Of a stretch of DNA of 64,000 bases, positions 23,468 to 31,770 are shown piece after piece. Position 1 is the first letter of the stretch. Every line of letters starts with the position of its first letter. The notes below the pieces were generated by a model, which was given only the letters and a program-made list of their open reading frames with translations, searched no databases and had not been told where the DNA came from. Position numbers and translations under genes: made by a program. Source of the stretch: an uncultured Oscillospiraceae bacterium (GTDB lineage Bacteria; Bacillota; Clostridia; Oscillospirales; Acutalibacteraceae); contig CABUKB010000007.1 in the NCBI GenBank assembly GCA_902492045.1, positions 1-64,000 of the forward strand, given 5' to 3'.

Positions 23468-24103
23468 ATGCAAAAAGGCATCATCGGCAAAAAGGTCGGC
23501 ATGACCCAGGTTTTCGATGAAAAGGGCAACGTGGTGCCCGTCACCGTCATCGAAGCCGGCCCCTGCGTGGTCGTGCAGAAGAAGACGGCCGAGACCGACG
23601 GCTACGCCGCCGTCCAGCTTGGATTCGGCGATGTGTCGGCCAAGCGGGTCAACAAACCCATGAAGGGGCATTTTGACAAAGCGGATGTGGCCCCCAAGAA
23701 AACCCTGCGCGAGTTCCGCTTTGAAAACTGCGACGCCTATAACGTCGGCGATATCGTCAAGGCCGACACCTTCGCCTCCGGCGACCGGGTGGATGTCTGC
23801 GGCATCAGCAAGGGCAAAGGCTATGCCGGCGCGATCAAGCGCTGGAACTTCCACCGGCTCAAGGAATCCCACGGTACCGGTCCGGTTGCCCGCCACGCGG
23901 GTTCCCTGGGCGCCTGCTCTTCCCCCTCCCGTGTCTTTAAAGGAACAAAGGCGGCGGGCCATCTCGGGGCCGAGCGTGTGACCGTGCAGAACCTCGACGT
24001 CGTCAAGGTGGACGCGGAGAACAACCTGATCGCGGTGCGCGGCGCCGTTCCCGGCCCCCGCGGCGGTGTGGTGCTGCTCTCCGAATCCGTCAAGAAGGCG
24101 TAA
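23468..24103 (+). CDS. rplC: Large ribosomal subunit protein L3
   Basis: The 211-residue protein begins MQKGIIGKKVGMTQVFDEKGNVVPVTVIEAGPCVV and carries the AGAIKRWNFHRLKESHGTGPVARHAGSLGACSSPSRVFKGTKAAGHLG loop that reaches toward the peptidyl-transferase centre. L3 is an early-assembly 50S protein. AAGGAGG precedes ATG 23468 by six bases. It is followed by rplD after 17 bases. Confidence 0.97.
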   Translation: MQKGIIGKKVGMTQVFDEKGNVVPVTVIEAGPCVVVQKKTAETDGYAAVQLGFGDVSAKRVNKPMKGHFDKADVAPKKTLREFRFENCDAYNVGDIVKADTFASGDRVDVCGISKGKGYAGAIKRWNFHRLKESHGTGPVARHAGSLGACSSPSRVFKGTKAAGHLGAERVTVQNLDVVKVDAENNLIAVRGAVPGPRGGVVLLSESVKKA

Positions 24104-24120
24104 GGAAGGAGGAAATCGAA

Positions 24121-24744
24121 ATGGCAACCGTTTCTACATTTGATATGACCGGCAAGCAGACCGGCAGCATGGAACTCGCCGACACCGTGTTCGGCATCCA
24201 GCCCAACGCCGCTGTCCTGCACAGCGCCGTCATCAATTACCTGGCCAATCAGCGCCAGGGCACCCAGTCCACCCTCACCCGTGCCGAAGTCAGCGGGGGC
24301 GGCCGCAAACCCTGGAGACAAAAGGGAACCGGCCATGCGCGGCAGGGTTCCACCCGGGCGCCTCAGTGGACCCACGGCGGTATTTCCCATGGGCCGAAGC
24401 CCCGCAGCTATTCCTACACCCTGCCCAAAAAGGTCCGGCGCCTCGCCATGAAGTCGGCCTTCTCCTCCAAGGTGGCCGCGGGCGAGATGCTCGTGCTCGA
24501 CGAGCTGGCGATGGAGGAAATCAAGACCAAGACGGCGGCCAGGATGCTCGACGCCCTGGAGGCTACCGGCAAGGTTCTCCTGGTCATGCCCGAAAAGGAT
24601 GAAAAGGCCGTTCTCTCCCTGCGGAACATCCCCGGGGTCAAGACCGCCCTGGTGAACACCCTGAACGTTTACGATATCCTCAACTGCGACAAGTTCATCG
24701 TCGTCAAGGATGCCGTTGCCAAGATCGAGGAGGTGTACAAATAA
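24121..24744 (+). CDS. rplD: Large ribosomal subunit protein L4
   Basis: A 207-residue L4 with the exit-tunnel loop GGGRKPWRQKGTGHARQGSTRAPQWTHGG and typical end VYDILNCDKFIVVKDAVAKIEEVY. L4 lines the peptide exit tunnel and, in gamma-proteobacteria, represses its own operon; that control is not assumed here. AAGGAGG lies upstream. The stop TAA overlaps the rplW start by one base (TAATG), so the two are coupled. Confidence 0.97.
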   Translation: MATVSTFDMTGKQTGSMELADTVFGIQPNAAVLHSAVINYLANQRQGTQSTLTRAEVSGGGRKPWRQKGTGHARQGSTRAPQWTHGGISHGPKPRSYSYTLPKKVRRLAMKSAFSSKVAAGEMLVLDELAMEEIKTKTAARMLDALEATGKVLLVMPEKDEKAVLSLRNIPGVKTALVNTLNVYDILNCDKFIVVKDAVAKIEEVYK

Positions 24745-25034
24745 TGGATGCCCGTGACATCATTCTCGCCCCCGTGGTGACGGAAAAGGCGGTCGCCGGA
24801 CTGGCGATGAAAAAGTACACCTTCCGGGTGGACAGAAACGCCAATAAAATCCAGATCGCCCAGGCCGTTGAGGAAATCTTCGGCGTCAAGGTGGCCAAGG
24901 TCAACACCATCCATATGAAGGGCCACCTCCGCCGTATGGGCCGCAACGAAGGCTACACCTCCGACTGGAAAAAGGCTGTCGTCACCCTGAAGCCCGACTC
25001 CAAGACCATCGAGTTCTTCGACGGCATGTTCTGA
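24744..25034 (+). CDS. rplW: Large ribosomal subunit protein L23
   Basis: The 96-residue protein begins MDARDIILAPVVTEKAV and has KYTFRVDRNANKIQIAQAVEEIFGVKV, the L23 core that forms the docking point for trigger factor and SRP at the tunnel exit. It starts one base inside the rplD stop with AGGAGG within the end of rplD. A 190-base GC-rich spacer separates it from rplB. Confidence 0.96.
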   Translation: MDARDIILAPVVTEKAVAGLAMKKYTFRVDRNANKIQIAQAVEEIFGVKVAKVNTIHMKGHLRRMGRNEGYTSDWKKAVVTLKPDSKTIEFFDGMF

Positions 25035-25224
25035 TCGAAGAAAACCGGCGGCAACCGCCGGCACGCCGCTTTCCGCCCTCCGGCGGAATCAAACCAAGCG
25101 GGGACCTTCCCCGCAGGCGAGGTATGGGATGCCGTTCCTTCCGGGAACACGCGGCGGAGCATCCCGCAAAGCCGGGAGCGCGGACACCCTGTCCGTATCC
25201 CCAGAATTAGGAGAGTGAATCGGA
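25035..25224 (+). other. Structured 190-base spacer between rplW and rplB
   Basis: Two perfect hairpins are visible: CCGGCGG-CAA-CCGCCGG (25045-25061) and GCGGGGA-CCT-TCCCCGC (25098-25114). Neither is followed by a T run. No gene is seen. The structures may be processing sites or a protein-binding site. Confidence 0.6.
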
Positions 25225-26058
25225 ATGCCAGTCAAGAATTATAAGCCGACCACCCCGGGCCGCCGTGGCATGTCCGTCATGGACTACAGCGCGCTGTCCA
25301 AGGTGGAGCCGGAGAAGAGCCTGCTCGCCCCCCTGAATAAAAAGGCCGGGCGGAACAGCTACGGACGGATCACCGTCCGTCACCGCGGCGGCGGCAACCG
25401 GCGGAAATACCGCATCATCGACTTCAAGCGGAACAAGCTGGATATGTCCGCCAAGGTGCTGACCCTCGAATACGATCCCAACCGAAGCGCCCATATTGCC
25501 CTCGTTCAGTATGAGGACGGCGAGAAGCGGTATATCATCGCTCCGCAGGGCCTTTCGGTCGGGGACACCGTCAGTGCGGGCGCTGCGGCGGATATCAAGC
25601 CGGGCAACGCCCTGCCCCTGAACAACATCCCCACCGGCACCTTTGTCCACAACGTGGAGATGTATCCGGGCAAGGGCGCGCAGATCGCGCGTTCCGCCGG
25701 CACGATGGCCCAGCTCATCGGCAAGGAAAACAATATGGCGATGCTTCGCCTGCCTTCCGGGGAAATGCGCAATGTGCCGCTTGCCTGCATGGCCACCATC
25801 GGCCAGGTCGGCAACATCGAACATGAAAACGTCAAGATCGGCAAAGCCGGGCGCAAACGTCATATGGGCTGGCGTCCCACCGTGCGCGGCTCGGTCATGA
25901 ATCCCTGCGATCACCCCCACGGCGGCGGCGAGGGCAAATCCCCCATCGGCCGTCCGGGTCCTGTGACCCCCTGGGGCAAACCCGCCCTGGGCTACAAGAC
26001 CCGCAAGAGCCACAACCGGTCCGATCAGTTCATCGTCAAACGCCGGGGCGGCAAATAA
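25225..26058 (+). CDS. rplB: Large ribosomal subunit protein L2
   Basis: The 277-residue protein has the central GRITVRHRGGGNRRKYRIIDF region and the C-terminal GVAMNP-like segment seen here as GSVMNPCDHPHGGGEGKSPIGRPGPVTPWGKPALGYKTR, with the conserved His needed for peptidyl transfer. L2 joins the subunits and is essential. AGGAGAG lies before ATG 25225. The gene starts a tightly spaced stretch that runs to secY. Confidence 0.97.
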   Translation: MPVKNYKPTTPGRRGMSVMDYSALSKVEPEKSLLAPLNKKAGRNSYGRITVRHRGGGNRRKYRIIDFKRNKLDMSAKVLTLEYDPNRSAHIALVQYEDGEKRYIIAPQGLSVGDTVSAGAAADIKPGNALPLNNIPTGTFVHNVEMYPGKGAQIARSAGTMAQLIGKENNMAMLRLPSGEMRNVPLACMATIGQVGNIEHENVKIGKAGRKRHMGWRPTVRGSVMNPCDHPHGGGEGKSPIGRPGPVTPWGKPALGYKTRKSHNRSDQFIVKRRGGK

Positions 26059-26079
26059 ACGAAAGGAGATTCGTCATTT

Positions 26080-26352
26080 ATGGGTAGAAGCGTAAAGAAG
26101 GGTCCTTTCGTTCAGCCTGTGCTGCTCAAAAGGATTCAGGAGATGAACAAGGCCGGCGAAAAGCGCATCCTCAAGACCTGGAGCCGCGCCTCCACGATCT
26201 TTCCGGACTTTGTCGGCCATACCATCGCCGTACATGACGGCCGCAAGCATGTGCCGGTGTACATCACCGAAGACATGGTGGGCCACAAGCTCGGCGAGTT
26301 CGCCCCCACCCGCACCTTCCGGGGCCACGCCGGTTCCAAGAGCACCAAGTAA
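26080..26352 (+). CDS. rpsS: Small ribosomal subunit protein S19
   Basis: A 90-residue S19: MGRSVKKGPFVQPVLLKRI, then KTWSRASTIFPDFVGHTIAVHDGRKHVPVYITEDMVGHKLGEFAPTRTFRGHAG. It binds the 30S head near S13. AAAGGAG lies upstream; 21 bases separate it from rplB and 23 from rplV. Confidence 0.97.
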   Translation: MGRSVKKGPFVQPVLLKRIQEMNKAGEKRILKTWSRASTIFPDFVGHTIAVHDGRKHVPVYITEDMVGHKLGEFAPTRTFRGHAGSKSTK

Positions 26353-26375
26353 GCGGTTGAAAGGAGAGTAACGCA

Positions 26376-26711
26376 ATGGAAGCAAGGGCGCAAGTCACCC
26401 ATGTCCGCATGTCCCCTCGCAAAGTGAAAGTCGTTCTCGACCTCATCCGCAACAAACCGGTTGATGTCGCCACGGCGATTGTCAAGAACACCTCGAAGGC
26501 CGCCTGCGAGCCGGTGGGCAAACTGCTCGCCTCCGCTGTGGCCAACGCCGAAAACAACTACAATATGGATAAGTCGAACCTCTATGTTGCCGAGTGCTTC
26601 GCCTGCCCCGGCCCCATTCTTAAGCGTATCCGTCCGAGAGCTCAGGGTCGCGCGTACCGCATCAATAAGAGGACCAGCCACATCACCCTTGTGCTCAAGG
26701 AAAAGGAATAA
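26376..26711 (+). CDS. rplV: Large ribosomal subunit protein L22
   Basis: The 111-residue protein begins MEARAQVTHVRMSPRKVKVVLDLIRNKPVDVA and ends in the ILKRIRPRAQGRAYRINKRTSHITLVL hairpin, which lines the narrow part of the exit tunnel. It is involved in macrolide response in other bacteria. AAAGGAG precedes ATG 26376. Confidence 0.97.
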   Translation: MEARAQVTHVRMSPRKVKVVLDLIRNKPVDVATAIVKNTSKAACEPVGKLLASAVANAENNYNMDKSNLYVAECFACPGPILKRIRPRAQGRAYRINKRTSHITLVLKEKE

Positions 26712-26730
26712 GCGAGGAGGAGGACAATAT

Positions 26731-27396
26731 ATGGGACAGAAAGTCAATCCCCACGGCCTGCGCGTCGGCATTATCAAGGATTGGGATTCCCGCTGGTTCG
26801 TCAAGAAGAATCAGATCGGCGACACCATCGTCGCGGATTACAATCTGCGCAAGTATCTGAAGAAAACGCTGTATGCCGCCGGGATCGCCAAGATTGAGAT
26901 CGAACGCGACGCCTCCCGGATTCGCGTGAATATTCACTGTGCCAAGCCCGGCATCGTGATCGGCAAGGGCGGCGCCGAAATCGAGAAACTCCGCCAGACC
27001 TGCGAGAAGAAGATGGGCAAGACCACGCTGATCAACATCGTGGAGGTCCGCAGCCCCGACCTGAACGCGCAGCTCGTCGCGGAGAGCATCGCCCAGCAGC
27101 TCGAAAAGCGGATTTCGTTCCGCCGCGCCATGAAAATGGCCATCGGCCGCGCCATGAAGCTCGGCGCCAAGGGGATCAAAACCCAGGTGTCCGGCCGTCT
27201 GGGCGGCGCGGAAATCGCCCGCACCGAGCAATATCACGAGGGCACCATCCCGCTGCAGACCCTGCGCGCGGATATCGACTACGGTTTCGCGGAAGCCAAA
27301 ACCACCTATGGCCGCATTGGCGTGAAGACCTGGATCTACCGTGGTGAGGTTCTCGCCGGCGCCGCCAAACCCCGCAAGGAAGGAGGCCGCAAGTAA
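26731..27396 (+). CDS. rpsC: Small ribosomal subunit protein S3
   Basis: The 221-residue protein begins MGQKVNPHGLRVGIIKDWDSRWF, has a KH domain with CAKPGIVIGKGGAEIEKL, and the C-terminal SGRLGGAEIARTE block. S3 is in the 30S head at the mRNA entry site. ATG 26731 follows AGGAGGAGG; longer in-frame extension into rplV is rejected. The stop overlaps the rplP start by one base (TAATG). Confidence 0.97.
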   Translation: MGQKVNPHGLRVGIIKDWDSRWFVKKNQIGDTIVADYNLRKYLKKTLYAAGIAKIEIERDASRIRVNIHCAKPGIVIGKGGAEIEKLRQTCEKKMGKTTLINIVEVRSPDLNAQLVAESIAQQLEKRISFRRAMKMAIGRAMKLGAKGIKTQVSGRLGGAEIARTEQYHEGTIPLQTLRADIDYGFAEAKTTYGRIGVKTWIYRGEVLAGAAKPRKEGGRK

Positions 27397-27866
27397 TGCT
27401 GCTGCCCAAAAGAGTCAAGTACCGCCGCGTTCACCGCGGCCGCCTGACCGGCAAGGCCCTGCGCGGCAACCAGGTGACGTACGGCGAATACGGCCTGGTC
27501 GCGCTCGAGCCCGCCTGGATTAAGTCCAATCAGATCGAAGCGGCCCGTGTCGCCATGACCCGGTATATCAAGCGTGGCGGCCAGGTGTGGATCAAGATTT
27601 TTCCCGACAAGCCGGTGACGGAGAAACCCGCCGAAACCCGCATGGGCTCCGGTAAAGGCTCTCCCGAATACTGGGTGGCCGTGGTCAAGCCCGGCCGCGT
27701 GATGTTCGAGATCGCCGGGGTGCCGGAGGAGACCGCCAAGGAAGCCATGAGGCTCGCAGCCAACAAGCTGCCCATCAAATGCAAGATTGTCAGCAAGGCC
27801 GAAACCGCGGCTCCCGCCGCCGGCGAAGCGGCCTCCCTGTCGGAAACGGATGGTGAGCAGGCATGA
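27396..27866 (+). CDS. rplP: Large ribosomal subunit protein L16, with C-terminal extension
   Basis: The first about 135 residues are standard L16 (MLLPKRVKYRRVHRGRLTGKALRGNQVTYGEYGLVALEPAWI through MFEIAGVPEETAKEAMRLAANKLPIKCKIV), which sits near the A-site tRNA. The 156-residue total is longer than the usual 137-147 because of an Ala/Glu-rich tail, SKAETAAPAAGEAASLSETD and a few more residues. Its last four bases overlap the rpmC start (ATGA). Confidence 0.96.
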   Translation: MLLPKRVKYRRVHRGRLTGKALRGNQVTYGEYGLVALEPAWIKSNQIEAARVAMTRYIKRGGQVWIKIFPDKPVTEKPAETRMGSGKGSPEYWVAVVKPGRVMFEIAGVPEETAKEAMRLAANKLPIKCKIVSKAETAAPAAGEAASLSETDGEQA

Positions 27867-28078
27867 AAAAGACTGAGCTTGAGAAAATCCGCGAAATGAG
27901 CGGAAACGAACTCGACAAGAAACTCCGGGATCTGAAGGAAGAACTGTTCAACCTCCGGTTCCAGCACGCGATCAACCAGCTCGACAATCCGATGCGCCTG
28001 AAAGCCGTGAAGAAGGAGATCGCCGTCGTCAAGACGATCATCCGCGAGAACGAGCTCAAAAGCGGCGCCGAGGCGTAA
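27863..28078 (+). CDS. rpmC: Large ribosomal subunit protein L29
   Basis: A 71-residue all-helical protein with LEKIREMSGNELDKKLRDLKEELFNLRFQHAINQLDNPMRLKAVKKEIAVVKTI, the standard L29 pattern. It lies beside L23 at the exit of the tunnel. It overlaps rplP by four bases and is followed by rpsQ after 17 bases. Confidence 0.96.
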   Translation: MKKTELEKIREMSGNELDKKLRDLKEELFNLRFQHAINQLDNPMRLKAVKKEIAVVKTIIRENELKSGAEA

Positions 28079-28095
28079 CGGAAGGAGGAGTTATC

Positions 28096-28353
28096 GTGAG
28101 CGAACGGAATCTTAGAAAAACCCGGACCGGCCTGGTGGTCAGCGACAAGATGGACAAGACCATCGTCGTGGCAATCGAGGACAATGTCCGTCATCCGCTG
28201 TACAAGAAAATCGTCAAACGCACCGTGCGCCTGAAGGCCCACGACGAAAACAACGAGTGCCGCGTGGGCGACCGTGTGACCGTCATGGAGACCCGCCCCT
28301 TGTCCAAGGATAAGCGGTGGCGTCTGGCGGCCATCGTGGAGAAGGCCAAATAA
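28096..28353 (+). CDS. rpsQ: Small ribosomal subunit protein S17
   Basis: The 85-residue protein has the OB-fold motif LRKTRTGLVVSDKMDKTIVVAIEDNVRHPLYKKIVKR, then the conserved VGDRVTVMETRPLSKDKRWRL. S17 is an early 16S rRNA binder. It starts at GTG 28096 after AAGGAGGAG. Confidence 0.96.
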   Translation: MSERNLRKTRTGLVVSDKMDKTIVVAIEDNVRHPLYKKIVKRTVRLKAHDENNECRVGDRVTVMETRPLSKDKRWRLAAIVEKAK

Positions 28354-28380
28354 ACCTGCCGGTCGAAAGGAGGAGCAACT

Positions 28381-28749
28381 TTGGTACAGCAACAGACTTA
28401 CCTCAAAGTGGCCGACAACACCGGCGCGAAGGAACTCATGTGCATCCGCGTCCTGGGTGGTTCCGGCAGGAGGTATGCGAATATCGGCGACGTCGTGGTG
28501 GCTTCGGTCAAAAAAGCAGCACCCGGCGGCGTGGTAAAAAAAGGCGATGTGGTCAAGGCAGTCGTCGTGCGGTCCGTCAAGGGCCTGCGCCGGGAAGACG
28601 GCACCTACATCCGGTTCGACGAAAATGCGGCCGTCATTATCCGCGACGACAAGAATCCCAGGGGTACCCGTATCTTTGGGCCGGTGGCGAGAGAGCTTCG
28701 GGAAAAGGATTATCTGAAAATCCTGAGCCTCGCCCCCGAAGTGCTTTGA
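28381..28749 (+). CDS. rplN: Large ribosomal subunit protein L14
   Basis: The 122-residue protein matches L14 throughout: QQTYLKVADNTGAKELMCIRVLGG at the start, VVKKGDVVKAVVVRS, and GPVARELREKDYLKILSLAPEVL at the end. L14 makes intersubunit bridges and binds the silencing factor RsfS. The start is TTG 28381, after AAAGGAGGAG, giving the family-typical MVQQQTYLK opening. Confidence 0.96.
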   Translation: MVQQQTYLKVADNTGAKELMCIRVLGGSGRRYANIGDVVVASVKKAAPGGVVKKGDVVKAVVVRSVKGLRREDGTYIRFDENAAVIIRDDKNPRGTRIFGPVARELREKDYLKILSLAPEVL

Positions 28750-28765
28750 TGGGAGGTGCCGAGAA

Positions 28766-29086
28766 TTGAAGACGAAACTGCACGTGAAAAAGGGCGATAC
28801 CGTCCTGATTATCAGCGGAGACGAACGCGGTAAGAAGGGGAAAGTCCTGGAGGTCAGCCCCAAAGAGGGCAAGGTCATCGTCGAGGGGCGGAATATGGTC
28901 AAAAAGCATATCAAGCCCCGCAAGATGGGCGATCCCGGCGGTATTATCTCCGCGGAGGGTGCCATGTATGCCTCCAAGGTCATGGTCATCTGCCCTCACT
29001 GCAACAAGCCCGCGCGTGTCGGCCATAAGAAATTCGCCGACGGCACCAAATCCCGGATCTGCAGACGCTGCGGCGAAACGCTGTAA
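28766..29086 (+). CDS. rplX: Large ribosomal subunit protein L24
   Basis: A 106-residue KOW protein (LHVKKGDTVLIISGDERGKKGKVLEV, then EGRNMVKKHIKP). The C-terminal part has CPHC and CRRC pairs, typical of Bacillota L24. L24 starts 50S assembly. It starts at TTG 28766 after GGGAGG. Confidence 0.95.
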   Translation: MKTKLHVKKGDTVLIISGDERGKKGKVLEVSPKEGKVIVEGRNMVKKHIKPRKMGDPGGIISAEGAMYASKVMVICPHCNKPARVGHKKFADGTKSRICRRCGETL

Positions 29087-29101
29087 GGAGGACGAGAACC
29101 A

Positions 29102-29641
29102 ATGGCCAGACTAAAGGACTATTATAAAAACGACGTCGCTCCTGCGCTGATGAAAAAGTTCAGCTACAAGAGCGTCATGCAGATCCCGAAACTCGATAAA
29201 ATCGTCATCAACGTGGGCTGCGGGGAGGCCCGGGACAACGCCAAGGTCATCGACGCCATCGTCGCCGACCTCTCCGCCATCACCGGCCAGCGCCCCGTTG
29301 TGTGCAAGGCCAGGAAATCCGTCGCGAACTTTAAGCTCCGCGAAGGGATGAACATCGGCGCCAAGGTCACGCTGCGGGGAGACCGGATGTACGAATTCCT
29401 CGACCGCCTGTTCAACGTGGCGCTCCCCCGGGTGCGCGACTTCCGGGGAATCAACCCCGATTCCTTCGACGGCCGCGGAAACTACAACATGGGCCTGAAG
29501 GAACAGCTCATTTTTCCGGAAATCGACTACGACAAGATCGACAAGGTCCGGGGCATGGATATTTGTTTCGTGACCACGGCAACGAACGACGAAGAAGCGC
29601 GCGAGCTGCTCTCCCTGATGGGCGCTCCGTTCGCACGATAA
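29102..29641 (+). CDS. rplE: Large ribosomal subunit protein L5
   Basis: The 179-residue protein begins MARLKDYYKNDVAPALMKKFSYKSVMQIPKLDKIVINVG and has RPVVCKARKSVANFKLREGMNIGAKVTLRG and the GRGNYNMGLKEQLIFPEIDYDK loop. L5 binds 5S rRNA and contacts P-site tRNA. AAGGAGG precedes the start. Confidence 0.97.
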   Translation: MARLKDYYKNDVAPALMKKFSYKSVMQIPKLDKIVINVGCGEARDNAKVIDAIVADLSAITGQRPVVCKARKSVANFKLREGMNIGAKVTLRGDRMYEFLDRLFNVALPRVRDFRGINPDSFDGRGNYNMGLKEQLIFPEIDYDKIDKVRGMDICFVTTATNDEEARELLSLMGAPFAR

Positions 29642-29654
29642 GGAGGGGTACCCA

Positions 29655-29840
29655 GTGGCAAAAACGTCAATGAAGTGCAAGCAGCAGCGCCCCGCGAAGT
29701 TCTCCACCCGCGCGTATAACCGCTGCAAGATCTGCGGCCGGCCCCACGCTTATCTGCGCAAATACGGCGTCTGCCGTATCTGCTTCCGGGAACTCGCCTA
29801 CCGAGGCGAAATCCCCGGCGTGAGAAAGGCCAGCTGGTAA
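29655..29840 (+). CDS. rpsN: Small ribosomal subunit protein S14, zinc type (Z)
   Basis: A 61-residue S14 with C-x2-C pairs CKIC and CRIC forming the zinc ribbon, the short C+ form found in many Bacillota. It begins at GTG 29655 after AGGAGGGG. The RGEIPGVRKASW end is the standard S14 end. Confidence 0.96.
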   Translation: MAKTSMKCKQQRPAKFSTRAYNRCKICGRPHAYLRKYGVCRICFRELAYRGEIPGVRKASW

Positions 29841-29865
29841 GCAATAGCTAAAGGAGGTTGACGGA

Positions 29866-30267
29866 ATGCAAATCACCGACACCATTGCCGACATGCTGAC
29901 GAGGATTCGCAATGCCAACTCGGCCAAGCACGATTCGGTGGATATCCCCGCTTCCAACATGAAGAAGGCTATTGCCCAGATTCTTGTTGACGAGGGATAT
30001 GTCAAAAGTTTTCAAGTGATCGAAGACGGCAAGCAGGGCATAATCCGCATTGTCCTGAAGTACCAGGGGCCCTCCAAATCCCCGGTTCTTCTGGGGCTGC
30101 GCAGGGTTTCCAAGCCCGGTCTGCGTATTTATTCCAGCAGCGAGGACATGCCGAAGGTCTTAAAGGGCATCGGCACCGCCATTGTCTCCACCTCGAAGGG
30201 CGTCATGACCGACAAACGCGCCCGTAAAGAGCATGTGGGCGGCGAAGTCCTGGCCTTTGTCTGGTAA
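29866..30267 (+). CDS. rpsH: Small ribosomal subunit protein S8
   Basis: The 133-residue protein begins MQITDTIADMLTRIRNANSAKHDSVDIPASNMKKAIAQILVDEGYV and ends STSKGVMTDKRARKEHVGGEVLAFVW, typical of S8, which binds central-domain 16S rRNA. AAGGAGG precedes ATG 29866. Confidence 0.97.
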   Translation: MQITDTIADMLTRIRNANSAKHDSVDIPASNMKKAIAQILVDEGYVKSFQVIEDGKQGIIRIVLKYQGPSKSPVLLGLRRVSKPGLRIYSSSEDMPKVLKGIGTAIVSTSKGVMTDKRARKEHVGGEVLAFVW

Positions 30268-30283
30268 GGGGGGCGAAAAAGAC

Positions 30284-30832
30284 ATGTCGAGAATCGGACG
30301 CAAACCCATCGCCATTCCCTCCGGGGTCGATTTCAAATTCGCCGACGGCGTGGCGACGGTTAAGGGGCCGAAAGGTACCCTGACCCAAAAGGTCCATCCC
30401 AACATGACCGTGACGGTTGAGGGGAACGAGGTCCTGGTGGCCCGGCCGGACGACGAGAAGGAAAACCGGGCCCTGCACGGGCTGACCCGGTCCCTGCTGC
30501 ACAACATGGTCGTCGGCGTGACCGAGGGCTTCAAAAAGGAACTCGACGTCAACGGCGTCGGCTACCGTGTGCAGAAACAGGGGAAGGACCTGGTGATGAA
30601 CCTGGGATACAGCCATCAGGTGACGGTCAGCGAGATCCCCGGTATCACCATTGATGTCCCGGGCCCCAACAAGATCGTCATTTCCGGTCCCGATAAACAG
30701 CTCGTCGGCCAGTTTGCCGCCGAGGTCCGTGAGAAGAGACCGCCCGAGCCGTTTAAAGGCAAGGGAATCAAATACGCCGATGAGGTCGTGCGCCGCAAGG
30801 AAGGCAAGACCGGCGGCAAGGGCAAGAAGTAG
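30284..30832 (+). CDS. rplF: Large ribosomal subunit protein L6
   Basis: The 182-residue protein begins MSRIGRKPIAIPSGVDF and has the KELDVNGVGYRVQKQGKDLVMNLGYSH and VREKRPPEPFKGKGIKYADEVVRRKEGKTGGKGKK segments. L6 lies near the sarcin-ricin loop. ATG 30284 follows AAGGGGGG; a longer in-frame start lies within rpsH and is rejected. Confidence 0.97.
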   Translation: MSRIGRKPIAIPSGVDFKFADGVATVKGPKGTLTQKVHPNMTVTVEGNEVLVARPDDEKENRALHGLTRSLLHNMVVGVTEGFKKELDVNGVGYRVQKQGKDLVMNLGYSHQVTVSEIPGITIDVPGPNKIVISGPDKQLVGQFAAEVREKRPPEPFKGKGIKYADEVVRRKEGKTGGKGKK

Positions 30833-30848
30833 GAAGGAGTGAAGCCTC

Positions 30849-31208
30849 ATGGTGAGTAAAAAAGACAGCAACAAGGCCCGTCTGCATCGCCATGTCCGTG
30901 TGCGCGGCAAGGTGTCCGGCACGGCTGCGCGTCCCCGCCTGTGCGTGTTCCGCTCCCTGAACCACATCTATGCCCAATTGATCGACGACGTAAAGGGAGT
31001 TACGCTGGCCTCCGCCTCGAGTATCGAAAAGGATTTCGATATCAACGGCGGCAACAAGGAGGCGGCCCGCAAGGTCGGAACGCTGATCGCAAAACGCGCG
31101 GCGGACAAAGGCATTACCGATGTCGTGTTCGACCGGGGCGGATATATCTATCACGGCCGCGTTCAGGAGTTGGCCGAAGGCGCCCGCGAGGGCGGCCTCA
31201 AGTTCTAA
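30849..31208 (+). CDS. rplR: Large ribosomal subunit protein L18
   Basis: A 119-residue L18: RLHRHVRVRGKVSGTAARPRLCVFRSLNHIYAQLIDDVKG, with the DVVFDRGGYIYHGRVQELAEGAREGGLKF ending. It binds 5S rRNA with L5. GGAAGGAG lies upstream. Confidence 0.97.
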   Translation: MVSKKDSNKARLHRHVRVRGKVSGTAARPRLCVFRSLNHIYAQLIDDVKGVTLASASSIEKDFDINGGNKEAARKVGTLIAKRAADKGITDVVFDRGGYIYHGRVQELAEGAREGGLKF

Positions 31209-31226
31209 GGAAAGGGAGGAAGTACT

Positions 31227-31733
31227 TTGGCCAGATTTGACGCGAAAGAGAAAGACACCGAGTATAAGGAGCATATCGTGGCGATCAACCGTGTCAGCAA
31301 AACCGTCAAGGGCGGGCGGATCTTTAAATTCGCCGCTCTGGTGGTCGTGGGCGACGGAAACGGCACGGTGGGCTTCGGCCTCGGGAAAGCCGGCGAGGTG
31401 CCCGATGCGATCCGGAAGGGCATCGAGGATGCGAAGAAGCATCTCGTCAAGATTTCCCTGAAGGGCAGCACCATCCCGCACGAGGTCATCGGTACCTTTG
31501 GGGCCGGCCGCGTGCTGATGAAACCCGCCGCCCCCGGTACCGGCGTCATCGCCGGCGGCGCGGTGCGCGCCGTGGTGGAAGCGGCCGGTATCAAGGATAT
31601 CCGTACCAAGGCTCTCCGTTCCAACAATCCCTGCAACGTGGTCAGTGCCGCGATGGACGGCCTGCGCCGGCTTCGCACCGTGGAGGAAGCGGCGGCCGTG
31701 CGCGGCCGCACCGCCAAGGAAATCTTAGGTTGA
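31227..31733 (+). CDS. rpsE: Small ribosomal subunit protein S5
   Basis: The 168-residue protein has KTVKGGRIFKFAALVVVGDGNGTVGFGLGKAGEVPDAIRKGIEDAKK and APGTGVIAGGAVRAVVEAAGIKDIRTKALRSNNPCNVV, standard S5. S5 is an mRNA-entrance and decoding-accuracy protein. It starts at TTG 31227 after AAGGGAGG. A (CCGG)4 palindrome at 31734-31749 directly follows the stop. Confidence 0.96.
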   Translation: MARFDAKEKDTEYKEHIVAINRVSKTVKGGRIFKFAALVVVGDGNGTVGFGLGKAGEVPDAIRKGIEDAKKHLVKISLKGSTIPHEVIGTFGAGRVLMKPAAPGTGVIAGGAVRAVVEAAGIKDIRTKALRSNNPCNVVSAAMDGLRRLRTVEEAAAVRGRTAKEILG

Positions 31734-31770
31734 CCGGCCGGCCGGCCGGATAACGGAAGGGATGGTACCC

